DNA of 64,000 bases from an uncultured Erysipelotrichaceae bacterium (GCA_902777015.1 CACYSA010000005.1:1-64000); one strand, 5' to 3'. Shown: positions 24,030 to 33,054, counted from the first letter of the stretch. A program made the numbers and translations. The notes: generated from the letters alone by a model not told the origin.

Positions 24030-25325
24030 ATGGATTACGAGAAATATAACGATCAGCCAGAATTTAAAGCGGCTTTACATGAAATGTTTACTTCATTAGA
24101 TGATTCCATCCTCAATGACCCTAAATACGCTGCTGTTATTGAAAGAATTGTCGAACCAGATAAAATCATCACCTTTGATGTGAAGTGGAAAGACGACCAA
24201 GGCAATATCAGAGTTAACAAAGGATACCGTATTAGATTTAATAATGTTAACGGTGTTTATAAAGGTGGTTTAAGATTCCACCCATCTGTTAATTTATCAA
24301 TTTTAAAATTATTAGGTTTTGAACAAATATTTAAAAATTACTTAACTGGTTTACCAATGGGTGGCGCAAAAGGCGGTAGTGACTTTGATCCTAAAGGTAA
24401 AAGTGATAACGAAGTCAAAAACTTCTGCTACGCATTTATGAAAGAATTGTATCCATATATTGGTGTTAATATTGATGTTCCAGCGGGTGACATTGGTGTC
24501 GGTGGTCGCGAAATCAGATACCTTTATGAAGCTTATAAAGAATATAGTGGTAAATCTGATTGTTCGTTAACAGGTAAACCATTAGACTTAGGTGGTTCTT
24601 TGTGTCGAACAGAAGCCACTGGTTATGGTGTTACCTATTTTGCTAGAGGCGCATTAAAAACATATAAAGACACTAATTTCAAAGGTAAAAAAGTTATTGT
24701 TTCCGGTAGTGGTAATGTTGCCTTATATTGCTTAAAGAAAGTGACAGAATATGGTGGCACAGTCATTGCGATGAACGACTCTAATAATACAATATATGCA
24801 CCGAATGGTATTGATTTTGAAACCATGAGAGCGCTTAAAGAAGATAGACGTGGAAGAATTAAAGAATATAAAGATTTAGTAAATGATGAAGTCACAGTCT
24901 TAGATAGAAAAGATATCTGGTCTATTAAATGTGATTTAGCCTTCCCATGCGCAACACAATTTGAATTAGATATAGAAGACGCTAAGAAATTAATCGCTAA
25001 TGGATGTATCGGTGTCTTTGAAGGCGCTAATATGCCATGCACATTAGATGCCGCTAATTTGTTTATTAAAAATAAAGTTATCTATTCTCCAGGTAAAGCC
25101 AGTAACGCTGGTGGTGTTGCGGTATCTGGTTTAGAAATTGAACAATACTTAAAGAATGAAAAATGGCCATTTGAAGAAGTCGATTTAAAGTTAAAGCACA
25201 TTATGAAAACAATCTTCAAAAACTGTTATGACACCGCGAAAGAATTAGGCGATGAATATAACCTTATTAAAGGCGCTAACAATTTTGCCTTTAAAGGTAT
25301 CGCTGATAAAATGTTATCGCTATAG
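24030..25325 (+). CDS. second glutamate dehydrogenase (paralogue)
   Basis: The start is ATG 24030 behind GGAGG; 431 residues. The same core as its neighbour: GGLRFHPSVNLSILKLLGFEQ, LPMGGAKGGSDFDP with catalytic Lys, DVPAGDIGVGGREI, nucleotide fold VIVSGSGNVALYC, and the C-terminal SPGKASNAGGVAVSGLE. It differs in GGAKGG versus GGGKGG and GSGNV versus GSGKV, which may reflect different cofactor preference or direction. Identity with gdhA is moderate, so the duplication is old. Ends at a terminator. Confidence 0.93.
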   Translation: MDYEKYNDQPEFKAALHEMFTSLDDSILNDPKYAAVIERIVEPDKIITFDVKWKDDQGNIRVNKGYRIRFNNVNGVYKGGLRFHPSVNLSILKLLGFEQIFKNYLTGLPMGGAKGGSDFDPKGKSDNEVKNFCYAFMKELYPYIGVNIDVPAGDIGVGGREIRYLYEAYKEYSGKSDCSLTGKPLDLGGSLCRTEATGYGVTYFARGALKTYKDTNFKGKKVIVSGSGNVALYCLKKVTEYGGTVIAMNDSNNTIYAPNGIDFETMRALKEDRRGRIKEYKDLVNDEVTVLDRKDIWSIKCDLAFPCATQFELDIEDAKKLIANGCIGVFEGANMPCTLDAANLFIKNKVIYSPGKASNAGGVAVSGLEIEQYLKNEKWPFEEVDLKLKHIMKTIFKNCYDTAKELGDEYNLIKGANNFAFKGIADKMLSL

Positions 25326-25348
25326 GAACAATTCGTTGTTCCTTTTTT
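25325..25348 (+). terminator. terminator after the second gdh gene
   Basis: GGAACAA (25325-25331), loop TTCG, TTGTTCC (25336-25342), six T. The stem begins at the last base of the stop codon. Confidence 0.9.
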
Positions 25349-25388
25349 CTTGATATAGTAAGATTATTTTTATCAGGAGATTCCCTTT

Positions 25389-25991
25389 ATGAAAAACTTA
25401 AGAAAACTATTTGCATTTGCACCAATTATGGTTCTTTCTTTATCCGCATGTGAGGCTCAATTATCGGAAGATAAAGCTAAAGAAAGAATGAATAAATATA
25501 ACGCTAGTGAAGTAGCAAAAGAATATAAGACATTTGACGTCAATTATAAATTAACTATTAATAAGAAGACTGGTGTCTTTGGTGAAGGTGGTGCTTTAGA
25601 AACAGTTACTAAATCATTTGAAACTGCTTTTGATATGGCGGAAGAAACATATAAAGATCAACCAGCTACTAATGGCATATTCAAAGTTAGTTCCACTAGT
25701 GATGCTTTAGTGGCCATCGATCAATTAGGTTTCAAGATGGACGCCAAATTTACTTATTATTCATATAAGACTGATGGTCTTAAAATCACGACAACCGCTT
25801 CAGCGAATGTTAATGAAAATGGTATGCTCATGAAACTATCATCAAAAGGAAATACATATGTTCTTGATGATGGTCGTGTGGAAAAAGATGAAAGTAATAT
25901 CAAGATGAATGTTTCTGGTGAAATGTTGGGCTTAAAGGTCAGTGGTGATTTAGACATTAGCATTCTTACAACCTATACTTGGAACAAGTAA
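25389..25991 (+). CDS. small lipoprotein, member 1 of a tandem pair
   Basis: 200 residues. CAGGAGATT precedes the ATG. Signal peptide with lipobox LSAC (Cys about 21), so surface-anchored by lipid. The mature part alternates polar and aliphatic residues as in a beta barrel or LolA-like sheet, and ends YTWNK. The neighbour at 26111 shares the signal peptide style (ACEAxL), VLDDGRxEK, and the YTWNK end. I do not recognise the family; function unknown. Confidence 0.8.
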   Translation: MKNLRKLFAFAPIMVLSLSACEAQLSEDKAKERMNKYNASEVAKEYKTFDVNYKLTINKKTGVFGEGGALETVTKSFETAFDMAEETYKDQPATNGIFKVSSTSDALVAIDQLGFKMDAKFTYYSYKTDGLKITTTASANVNENGMLMKLSSKGNTYVLDDGRVEKDESNIKMNVSGEMLGLKVSGDLDISILTTYTWNK

Positions 25992-26015
25992 CTAAACATT
26001 AACAAAATAGTGGAT

Positions 26016-26045
26016 AAGGCCTGGTAATTATCAGGTCTTTTTTTC
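26016..26045 (+). terminator. terminator between the lipoprotein paralogues
   Basis: AAGGCCTG/CAGGTCTT (one G-T pair) around an 8-nt loop, followed by a long T-run. Confidence 0.85.
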
Positions 26046-26053
26046 TAAAAATT

Positions 26054-26083
26054 ATTCAATTATTGAATAGCAAGTAGTAGAAT
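26054..26083 (+). promoter_or_regulatory. possible promoter with a 15-bp palindrome
   Basis: Palindrome ATTCAAT-T-ATTGAAT (26054-26068) overlaps a weak -35 box TTCAAT (26055-26060); 17 bp later TAGAAT (26078-26083). AAAGGGAG precedes the ATG at 26111. Confidence 0.45.
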
Positions 26084-26110
26084 ATTTCTATCAAAAGGGA
26101 GAATTATAAA

Positions 26111-26701
26111 ATGAATGTTTTAAGAAAATTAGTCGTTCTCGCTCCAGTCATGCTTTTATCATTAACCGCATGTGAAGCAAAACTCGACGATGCAAAAGCT
26201 CAAGAAAGAGCCGCTACATATGATGCTGCTAAAGTATCAGAAACTTACAAATCATATGACCAAAAAGGTAAATGTGATGTTAAAAAACAAACAGGTATCT
26301 TCGCTGATGATAACCCAATCATGGGTAAAATCGTCAAAGCCATGAAAGAAGCCCTCAACAAAGAACAAAAAGGTTTAGCACCTGAAACTGGTATCTATAC
26401 AGCGGGCGCATTTGATGAATTAGTTAAATCTGTTTCTACTGAAGGTGCTGGTAAAGCCACTCTTAGCTACTATGCTTATAAGAGCTCTGGTCTTAAGATC
26501 GTTGCCGAAGCCAAGAATGGTAAAGACGATAATGATGGCATGACCGGTGGCACAAAAGTCACAATGTACGTCTTAGATGATGGTAGAATCGAAAAAGCAA
26601 CTGGCTCCATCAAATTAGATGTCTCCGCTAGTACGGGTGGTGTCTCCATGGAAGGTGCATTAGATATGTCCTTCTCCATGAACTACACATGGAATAAGTA
26701 A
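26111..26701 (+). CDS. small lipoprotein, member 2 of a tandem pair
   Basis: 196 residues. Lipobox LTAC (Cys about 21), then the same plan as the 25389 product: short helix-forming Lys/Ala-rich stretch, several beta strands, VLDDGRIEK, and the terminal YTWNK. Its codon choice is richer in GC-ending and 'optimal' codons (AAA, GCC, ATC) than its paralogue, suggesting higher expression. It has its own promoter-like region and terminators on both sides. Function unknown. Confidence 0.8.
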   Translation: MNVLRKLVVLAPVMLLSLTACEAKLDDAKAQERAATYDAAKVSETYKSYDQKGKCDVKKQTGIFADDNPIMGKIVKAMKEALNKEQKGLAPETGIYTAGAFDELVKSVSTEGAGKATLSYYAYKSSGLKIVAEAKNGKDDNDGMTGGTKVTMYVLDDGRIEKATGSIKLDVSASTGGVSMEGALDMSFSMNYTWNK

Positions 26702-26736
26702 AACCTAATTATCCATTTAATTAAGATTTATAGATT

Positions 26737-26760
26737 GAGAGTGTTCACGCACTCTCTTTC
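26737..26760 (+). terminator. terminator after lipoprotein 2
   Basis: GAGAGTG (26737-26743), 6-nt loop, CACTCTC (26750-26756), then T-rich sequence. Confidence 0.85.
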
Positions 26761-26847
26761 TTTTATATATCCTTATATTTATTTAATTAGTATTAGTGGA
26801 TGTAAAGAAAAATTACTAATTGAGTAAACAAAAAATTTTAATAATGT

Positions 26848-26876
26848 TTGCATTATATATAACATAGTTATAGTAT
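26848..26876 (+). promoter_or_regulatory. promoter with dyad upstream of the HTH-GlmM gene
   Basis: TTGCAT (26848-26853), 17 bp, TAGTAT (26871-26876). The spacer and the first bases of the -10 hold a perfect dyad TATAAC-ATA-GTTATA (26858-26872). The dyad is a candidate operator for the HTH domain of the downstream product. The ~100-nt leader to 26976 ends in AAGGAG. Confidence 0.6.
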
Positions 26877-26976
26877 TTAAAAGCGACTACTAGGTAAATG
26901 AAAGTTTACAAGATTTAGTTGCAATTATGCTAAAAACTCTATAAGGTTAAGGCATAGTGGAAAAGGAGCATTCATT

Positions 26977-28617
26977 ATGACAATTGGCGAGAAAATCGTT
27001 CACTTGAGAATTGTTAACAACATCTCACAAGAAGAATTATCTAAGATCTTAAAGGTCTCAAGACAATCATTATCTAAATGGGAAAATGGTGACACATTAC
27101 CTCCATTAGATAAAACTAAAGAATTATGTCAAATCTTTAAAGTCAGTGCGGATGAATTGATTGACGATAACATTGTTATTCATAAAGGTAAGAAAATTGA
27201 ATTACCTGATGAAAACATTAAAACCAAATATTTTGGTACAGATGGCTTTAGAGGAGAAGCTAATGAATTACTTAACTCCGATAGAGCATATAAAATTGGT
27301 AGATTCTTAGGCTGGTTCTATTCCAATCCTAAATACAATATGCAAAAACCAGGCTATAGACCAAGAATCGTTATTGGTAAAGATACAAGAAGATCTTCCT
27401 ATATGCTTGAATATAGTGTGGCCGCTGGTGCGGCATCAAGTGGTGCGGACGTGGAATTATTACACGTTACAACCACTCCATCAGTTTCTTATATCGTTAG
27501 ACAAGACTGCTTTGACTGTGGTGTTATGATCACAGCGTCACACAACCCATTCTATGATAATGGTATTAAAGTCATTAACGGTAATGGTGAAAAATTAGAA
27601 GATGGTGTTGCCTATTTAGCGGAAGCTTATTTAGATGGTGATTTCAAAACACTTGGTTTAGAAGGCGAAACAGATTTACCTTTTGCTAAACGTGGTGATA
27701 TTGGCACAATTAACGACTACTCTTCTGGTAGAAATAGATATATCGGTTATTTAATCTCTTTAGCGAAACATTCAATGAAGAAATTAAGAATCGGTTTAGA
27801 TACCGCTAACGGTGCTTCTTGGATGATTGCGAAATCAGTCTTTGAAGCCTTAGGCGCACAAGTGTTTATTACCAATAACCATCCAGATGGTTTAAATATT
27901 AACTTTAATGCTGGTAGTACACACATTGAAAACTTCTGTAAATACGTTAAAGAAAATAAATTAGATTTAGGCTTTGCCTTTGACGGTGACGCTGATAGAT
28001 GTATCGCTGTTGATGAAAATGGTAAAGAAGTTGATGGCGATAAGATTATGTACTTATTAGCCTGCAAACTCCAAAGCGAAGGTTCTTTAGAAAAGAATAC
28101 TGTTGTGGCCACAATTATGTCCAACAGTGGTCTTGAAAAAGCCTTAAAAGGCATCGGCTGCAGATTAGAAAGAACCAAAGTTGGTGATAGATTCGTCTTT
28201 GAAAGAATGATGAACGAAGGCTATTCATTAGGTGGTGAACAATCTGGCCATATCATTATTAGAAAATACGCAACCACTGGTGATGGTGTTTTAACTGCCA
28301 TCATGGTCACAGAAGAAATTCTTGAAAGAAAAGAAACATTATCTAAGTTAGTGGCCCCAGTTAAATTATTACCACAAAAGACAAAGAACGTCAGAGTCAC
28401 TGATAAGAACGCCACTGTCGAAGATGAAGTTGTTAAAGCTAAATTCGAAGAAGTGAATAAAGAGATTGGTGATAATGGTAGAGCGTTATTAAGACAATCT
28501 GGTACTGAACCAGTTATTCGTATCATGGTCGAACATGGTTCTTTAGCGGAATGTGATAAATATATCGACGCTATCTATAGTGTCATCAAAAAGAGAGGAT
28601 ATGTCATCGATGAATAA
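26977..28617 (+). CDS. Xre-type HTH domain fused to phosphoglucosamine/phosphohexose mutase (GlmM-like)
   Basis: 546 residues, about 90 longer than GlmM. Residues 1-63 are a clear Xre helix-turn-helix (IVNNISQEELSKILKVSRQSLSKWENG). The mutase begins near 84 with KYFGTDGFRG; phosphoserine loop ITASHNP (Ser188), metal loop DGDADRC (336-342), sugar-binding GGEQSGH, and the C-terminal phosphate loop RQSGTEPVIRIM. GlmM isomerises glucosamine-6-P and -1-P for cell-wall precursor synthesis; phosphomannomutase activity cannot be excluded. A strong AAAGGAG and ATG 26977 place the HTH firmly in frame. The gene heads an operon with a GlmU-like protein and NagB. A role as a self-regulating enzyme is inferred. 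Confidence 0.9.
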   Translation: MTIGEKIVHLRIVNNISQEELSKILKVSRQSLSKWENGDTLPPLDKTKELCQIFKVSADELIDDNIVIHKGKKIELPDENIKTKYFGTDGFRGEANELLNSDRAYKIGRFLGWFYSNPKYNMQKPGYRPRIVIGKDTRRSSYMLEYSVAAGAASSGADVELLHVTTTPSVSYIVRQDCFDCGVMITASHNPFYDNGIKVINGNGEKLEDGVAYLAEAYLDGDFKTLGLEGETDLPFAKRGDIGTINDYSSGRNRYIGYLISLAKHSMKKLRIGLDTANGASWMIAKSVFEALGAQVFITNNHPDGLNINFNAGSTHIENFCKYVKENKLDLGFAFDGDADRCIAVDENGKEVDGDKIMYLLACKLQSEGSLEKNTVVATIMSNSGLEKALKGIGCRLERTKVGDRFVFERMMNEGYSLGGEQSGHIIIRKYATTGDGVLTAIMVTEEILERKETLSKLVAPVKLLPQKTKNVRVTDKNATVEDEVVKAKFEEVNKEIGDNGRALLRQSGTEPVIRIMVEHGSLAECDKYIDAIYSVIKKRGYVIDE

Positions 28618-29281
28618 GAAAGTTGTTTTAACTAGCGAATTATTCGACTGTGGTATTCCATATTTAAGAGAATATTTCGAAGCCGCTAAATATCCTTGGG
28701 AATTACTTCCACAAATTAAAGAGATCATTAAGAAAGTTTTAGAAAATGGTCTTCCAGGATATACCTTACTTAAAGAAGGTGTCCTCGTCGGTGAAAATGT
28801 TACCATTTCTCCTACCGCCACAATTATTCCTCCAGCCATTATCGGTAGTAATACTGAAATTAGACCAGGAGCCTATATTAGAGGTAACCTCATCTGTGGT
28901 GATAACTGTGTATTAGGTAATTCATGCGAATTCAAAAACGCTATTATTTTATATCACGTTCAAGTGCCACATTATTCCTATGTTGGTGATTCAATCTTAG
29001 GTAACTATGCTCATATGGGTGCGGGTTCTATCTGCTCTAATTTAAAGAGTGATGGTAAGAATATTGTTATCCACGGTGAAGAAGAATATGAAACTGGCTT
29101 AAGAAAGATCGGTGCAATCTTAGGCGATTATGCTGATATTGGTTGCCAATCCGTCTTAAATCCAGGTACAGTCATTGGACCACATTCTCAAGTTTATCCA
29201 TTAAGCATGGTGAGAGGTGTTGTCCCAGAAAATAGCATTTATAAAGCAAAAGATAATATTGTTGTCAAAGAAAAGAGGTAA
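28610..29281 (+). CDS. left-handed beta-helix acyltransferase-like protein (GlmU C-terminal-like)
   Basis: The start is set at ATG 28610 (AGAGAGG ends 11 bp upstream), overlapping the mutase stop by 8 bp; ATG 28601 is too close to that site. 223 residues. After ~55 helical residues come hexapeptide repeats (GENVTISPTATIIPPAIIGSNTEIRPGAYIRG) forming a left-handed beta helix, like the acetyltransferase half of GlmU and the C-terminal domain of sugar nucleotidyltransferases. The pyrophosphorylase half of GlmU is absent. The place between a GlmM-like mutase and NagB supports action on glucosamine-1-phosphate, but this is inferred. Confidence 0.75.
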   Translation: MNKKVVLTSELFDCGIPYLREYFEAAKYPWELLPQIKEIIKKVLENGLPGYTLLKEGVLVGENVTISPTATIIPPAIIGSNTEIRPGAYIRGNLICGDNCVLGNSCEFKNAIILYHVQVPHYSYVGDSILGNYAHMGAGSICSNLKSDGKNIVIHGEEEYETGLRKIGAILGDYADIGCQSVLNPGTVIGPHSQVYPLSMVRGVVPENSIYKAKDNIVVKEKR

Positions 29282-29287
29282 ACAAAA

Positions 29288-30010
29288 ATGAAAGTTGTCG
29301 TTGGCACAAATGAAGAAATCAGCAAATTAATCGCTGAAGAATTTATCAAACAAGTTCAAAAGAAACCAAACAGTGTCTTAGGTTTAGCCACAGGTACATC
29401 CCCAATCGAAGTGTACGCTAACATGATTAAGGCTAATAAAGAAGGTAGAGTGTCATTTAAAGATGTCGCTACATTCAACCTTGATGAATACATTGGTTTA
29501 GAAGGTACACACGATCAATCATATCGTTACTTCATGAATAAATATTTATTCGATGGTTTGGATATCGATAAAGCTCGCACACACGTTTTAAAAGGTGTTG
29601 GTGACTATTTAGCTTACGCTAATCAATACGACGCTGAAATCGCTTCTTTCGGTGGCATTGATCTTCAAATCTTAGGTATCGGTAGTGATGGTCATATCGC
29701 CTTCAACGAACCAGGCACACCATTTGATTCTTTAACTCACGTCGCGGAATTAACAGAACAAACAATTAGAGATAATTCCAGATTATTCAATGATATCTCT
29801 GAAGTTCCTACAAAAGCCGTTACCATGGGCTTAAAGAGCATTATGAACGCTAGAAAGATTGTCTTAATCGCTACAGGTAAAAACAAAGCTCAAGCTATTT
29901 ATAACTTATTAAAAGGTCCAAAGACTGAAGAAGTTCCTTGCTCCATCCTTCAAGACCACCCAGATTGCACAATCTATGTCGATGAAGATGCTTATAGCTT
30001 AGTTAAATAA
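29288..30010 (+). CDS. nagB: glucosamine-6-phosphate deaminase
   Basis: 240 residues, the normal length of NagB. VLGLATGTSPIEVYANM phosphate loop, NLDEYIGL, and the active-site block LGIGSDGHIAFNEPG are all present. It converts glucosamine-6-P to fructose-6-P and ammonia, and can run in reverse. AAGAGG lies 6 bp after the preceding stop, so it is the third gene of the operon. It abuts the oppositely oriented NERD gene with no spacer. Confidence 0.95.
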   Translation: MKVVVGTNEEISKLIAEEFIKQVQKKPNSVLGLATGTSPIEVYANMIKANKEGRVSFKDVATFNLDEYIGLEGTHDQSYRYFMNKYLFDGLDIDKARTHVLKGVGDYLAYANQYDAEIASFGGIDLQILGIGSDGHIAFNEPGTPFDSLTHVAELTEQTIRDNSRLFNDISEVPTKAVTMGLKSIMNARKIVLIATGKNKAQAIYNLLKGPKTEEVPCSILQDHPDCTIYVDEDAYSLVK

Positions 30011-30703
30011 TTAGATCTTTATAAAATTGTTGCACTTAGTGCATTTCAAACCATTAGGCGCAATAGAGAGTATGCCTCCACATTGGGGGCATATTTTCTT
30101 TTCGATAGCTTGACGCAATTCTTTTTGATAATCTCTTCTATCTTTCTTTATTTTTTCAATGCTTTGTAAATGAATCTCATCATTAACATATGCTTCGTTA
30201 TCTAAAAGAGTGTCATAGATATGTTCAATCGTGGTCCTACTTAAAGGATTATCAATAGTGATGAGATTGATTCTTTTTAAGATGTCTGATAGACCACAGA
30301 CATTAAATAAATCTATCCCATCCGCATTATTTTGAATAAAAACAACAAAACAGTAGATAGGGTAGTCTTTACCAATTACTCTTTTAATTATCCTGATATG
30401 TGATTGATTTTGTTTTAAAGGATTGTGAAATGTTTCTGTTTTGATTTTACCTTTCACGAAGAATGTTTTTTTCCAATACGAATCATCTTCTAAACCAGTA
30501 ATATTGCCATAATAGTTTTTAGTTTCAATAACAAAAATGCCATTCTCTCTAATAAGAATATGATCGATTTGATGAGATACTTTATTTTCCCCTAGTAGAA
30601 CTAAGTTATTTATTAAACGATGAAATGATTGGTCAGCGTCTAATGTGGACGCGGCCAATAATTCTCCTTGTTCTCCACGTTTTAGTTTATTCTGCTTCCC
30701 CAT
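30011..30703 (-). CDS. NERD domain protein with C-terminal zinc ribbon
   Basis: 230 residues. ~8-115 is a nuclease-related (NERD) domain: KRGEQGELLAA with the Glu, QIDHILIRENGIFVIETKNYYG with the D-(E/V)xK-type core. The C-terminal ~25 residues form a topoisomerase-like zinc ribbon (CPQCG...CTKC). NERD proteins are thought to act on DNA, but their substrates are mostly unknown. It overlaps its upstream neighbour (YbjN-like) by 17 bp. Confidence 0.8.
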   Translation of the reverse strand: MGKQNKLKRGEQGELLAASTLDADQSFHRLINNLVLLGENKVSHQIDHILIRENGIFVIETKNYYGNITGLEDDSYWKKTFFVKGKIKTETFHNPLKQNQSHIRIIKRVIGKDYPIYCFVVFIQNNADGIDLFNVCGLSDILKRINLITIDNPLSRTTIEHIYDTLLDNEAYVNDEIHLQSIEKIKKDRRDYQKELRQAIEKKICPQCGGILSIAPNGLKCTKCNNFIKI

Positions 30704-31118
30704 TAAGAATTGGTTTTAAGTATTTTAAAACTGGTTCGTTTAATAATTCATTAAGTAAGAAACCAAATGTATCAATGGCTTCATTTTCATGATTTAAACC
30801 AACCGCAGCGTAATGTAATTCTAAATAGTCTCTATCTTTGATATTAGTGATGTACGCTCTAAACCAAGGATTGTTTTCATTAAATGCATTAATTAAATAT
30901 AAGTTATCGTATGTGCTTTCAATAACATCGAATGTTAAGAATAAATGAATAGTGCCACTTTGATAGGCAACGAATCTGCAATATACAGAATTAATAAAAT
31001 AATCTTTCGCTGTTATTTGGGTATGAAGAGTAATTTGATCAGCTTTTTCTTCATGAACTTGTAAACCAATCTTTTCTCCAAATTTTAGTAATTGTTCTTT
31101 TAAGTTTGTGAGATTCAT
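30687..31118 (-). CDS. YbjN-domain protein
   Basis: 143 residues with the alternating alpha/beta plan of YbjN/type III secretion chaperone-like proteins: an N-terminal helix (LKEQLLKFGEKIGLQV), beta strands ending in YCRFVAYQSGTIHLFLTFDV, a helix YLINAFNENN, and a second sheet. The function of the family is unclear. Extended -10 TGCTATAAT (minus strand, about 31147-31155) and AAGGAG precede it, in the divergent region shared with the 31200 gene. Confidence 0.6.
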   Translation of the reverse strand: MNLTNLKEQLLKFGEKIGLQVHEEKADQITLHTQITAKDYFINSVYCRFVAYQSGTIHLFLTFDVIESTYDNLYLINAFNENNPWFRAYITNIKDRDYLELHYAAVGLNHENEAIDTFGFLLNELLNEPVLKYLKPILNGEAE

Positions 31119-31163
31119 ATCTAGTGGCTCCTTATTAGGCCTAGTTATTATAGCATATTTACT

Positions 31164-31191
31164 TTGAATAACTTCACTAAGTGTGTAAAAT
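31164..31191 (+). promoter_or_regulatory. promoter directly before a GT2 gene (leaderless arrangement)
   Basis: TTGAAT (31164-31169), 16 bp, TAAAAT (31186-31191). The ATG (31200) comes 8 bp after the -10 box, so transcription should start at or within two bases of the start codon. Confidence 0.65.
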
Positions 31192-31199
31192 AATGTGGT

Positions 31200-31916
31200 A
31201 TGAAATTAAGCATAGTTATTCCTTGCTATAACGAAAGCAAGGATATAAAGAAAAATACATTAATGGTGCAAGAATATCTTCGTAACCTTAAAATCGATTA
31301 CGAACTTATTTTAGTTAACGATGGTAGTAAAGATAAAACCAAACAAGTTATCGAATCTATCGAAGGTATTAAAGCGTTATCTTATGACACTAACCGTGGC
31401 AAAGGTGGGGCGGTTAAATATGGCATTGAAAATGCGACTGGTGACTATGTCTTATTCATGGACGCTGATTTATCCACTAATTTAGAAGCCATTGAAAAAT
31501 TAATACCATTATTACCTCAATATGATGTTGTTATTGGTAGTAGACATGCTAAAGATAGTGTTATCAAAAAGAAACAACCAGCCTTAAGAGTGTTTATTGG
31601 TTGGTGTTGCCGTAAACTCGTTAATATGAAATTCCATTTCAACTATAAGGATACTCAATGCGGCTTTAAAGCCATGAGAATTGATGTTGCTAAAAAGATT
31701 GTCTCTAAACAAGTAGTGAATAATTTTGCTTTTGATGTTGAATATCTATACATCGCTAAATTAAATAATTTATCAATCCATGAAATGGGTGTTATCTGGT
31801 CTGATGATAGAGGTAGCACTGTTTCACCATTAAAATCATCCATTAAATTCTTTAAGGACTTATCATTTATCAAAAAACATAAGAAAGATTATTTATTCGA
31901 TAATCAAGTTAAGTAA
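31200..31916 (+). CDS. family 2 glycosyltransferase (polyprenyl-phosphate glycosyltransferase type)
   Basis: 238 residues. LSIVIPCYNESKDI, LILVNDGSKDKT and the FMDADLSTNLEAIEKL block are those of ALG5/DPM1-like transferases that put a sugar on undecaprenyl or dolichyl phosphate. No C-terminal membrane segments, as in ALG5-type soluble/peripheral enzymes. Likely makes an undecaprenyl-phosphate-linked sugar donor for an extracytoplasmic glycosyltransferase. The last 24 bp overlap the end of the opposite-strand gene at 31893. Confidence 0.87.
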   Translation: MKLSIVIPCYNESKDIKKNTLMVQEYLRNLKIDYELILVNDGSKDKTKQVIESIEGIKALSYDTNRGKGGAVKYGIENATGDYVLFMDADLSTNLEAIEKLIPLLPQYDVVIGSRHAKDSVIKKKQPALRVFIGWCCRKLVNMKFHFNYKDTQCGFKAMRIDVAKKIVSKQVVNNFAFDVEYLYIAKLNNLSIHEMGVIWSDDRGSTVSPLKSSIKFFKDLSFIKKHKKDYLFDNQVK

Positions 31917-32963
31917 TGTTTCTTCTTTTAAAAGATTAAGTAAATCATCCTCGTTATTAATGACGAGGTTTTTTGTTTTTTGGTAGTAATGATTAATCAC
32001 TTTATCAGTAGTGGTTTTCGCATGTTTATAGGCATTTTCATCTAATCCCTCGAGTGTTTCTTCAATTAATGTAATCATGCATCTTCTAAGTAAAGCGATA
32101 AGTGAAGTTTCTAGCCAACAATTAATACCCGTATCAATTGCTTTTAATTTGATGAATAAATCTAGACCATCTTCTGGAGAATGCCATAAATCAGCGAAAG
32201 CATAGTCAAAACCTTTATTGTTTTTATAATAATTAATTGCATCATCGTGGATGATTTTGATTTTGTTTTTAAATGGGAAAGAAGGGAACAATAATTTATT
32301 AAACAAATTAATAATATTTTGATCTTTTTCAACAATAGTGATGTGCTTTACTTCAGGCTTATTAGCCATCATAAATGGCACATAACCCATACCCAAACCC
32401 AACACTAAAACATTGCCTTTCGCATCTTTAATAAAAGGTTCCATTGTTTCTATTTCATTAGGATTAAGTGACATCCAAATATTATTACCTTCACATAAGG
32501 CTAAATAAGAGAATGGTTCTTTAAAATAACCAATGTTGCTATATTCTTTATAATCACTAGTAACTGTTATTTCATCATATGGAAAAGTTTGATAAGGTTC
32601 ATATTTAATCATTCTTAAAGAATATGGACCATATTTACCAGTAGCTTTAACTCTTTTAGTGTATTCATTGTTTTTATATTTATTAGCGTTCAAACATTTA
32701 AGACGTTTAGTGCAATATTCATTAATGACTTCATTAGTTTCCTGATCATCTCTATCTAAAGAATAAACATCATAAAAAGAATCAATCATCGCTTCTTGTT
32801 CTTTTAATCCTTGTTTTACTAATTCATTAATCTTTGATTCATCAAAGAAATCAGTGTAGTTACAAGCATCGTTAAATAGATCCGCCGCCCAAATATTTTT
32901 TTGATTAGTGACGATAACTTTATCTATTTTCTCTTTGAGAAACTTATTAATATTTATTTTCAT
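31893..32963 (-). CDS. class I methyltransferase-like/spermidine synthase-fold protein
   Basis: The start is chosen at ATG 32963 (TATTAT on the minus strand lies 6 bp upstream; no Shine-Dalgarno sequence). 356 residues. After ~180 residues without a known pattern, VLVLGLGMGYVPFMM, ITIVEKDQNIINLF and DDAINYY are motifs I, II and acidic loop of a Rossmann methyltransferase; DYAFADLWHSPEDG is the post-II strand. Resembles polyamine-synthase-like domains. Substrate unknown; it could be inactive. Confidence 0.6.
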   Translation of the reverse strand: MKININKFLKEKIDKVIVTNQKNIWAADLFNDACNYTDFFDESKINELVKQGLKEQEAMIDSFYDVYSLDRDDQETNEVINEYCTKRLKCLNANKYKNNEYTKRVKATGKYGPYSLRMIKYEPYQTFPYDEITVTSDYKEYSNIGYFKEPFSYLALCEGNNIWMSLNPNEIETMEPFIKDAKGNVLVLGLGMGYVPFMMANKPEVKHITIVEKDQNIINLFNKLLFPSFPFKNKIKIIHDDAINYYKNNKGFDYAFADLWHSPEDGLDLFIKLKAIDTGINCWLETSLIALLRRCMITLIEETLEGLDENAYKHAKTTTDKVINHYYQKTKNLVINNEDDLLNLLKEETLLNLIIE

Positions 32964-33054
32964 ACAACTATAATACATCACAAATGACACTTTTTAATGA
33001 AATAAATATTTTTATAAGTATAATAGGTGTATCCCTATTAGAGGTCTCCCTACC

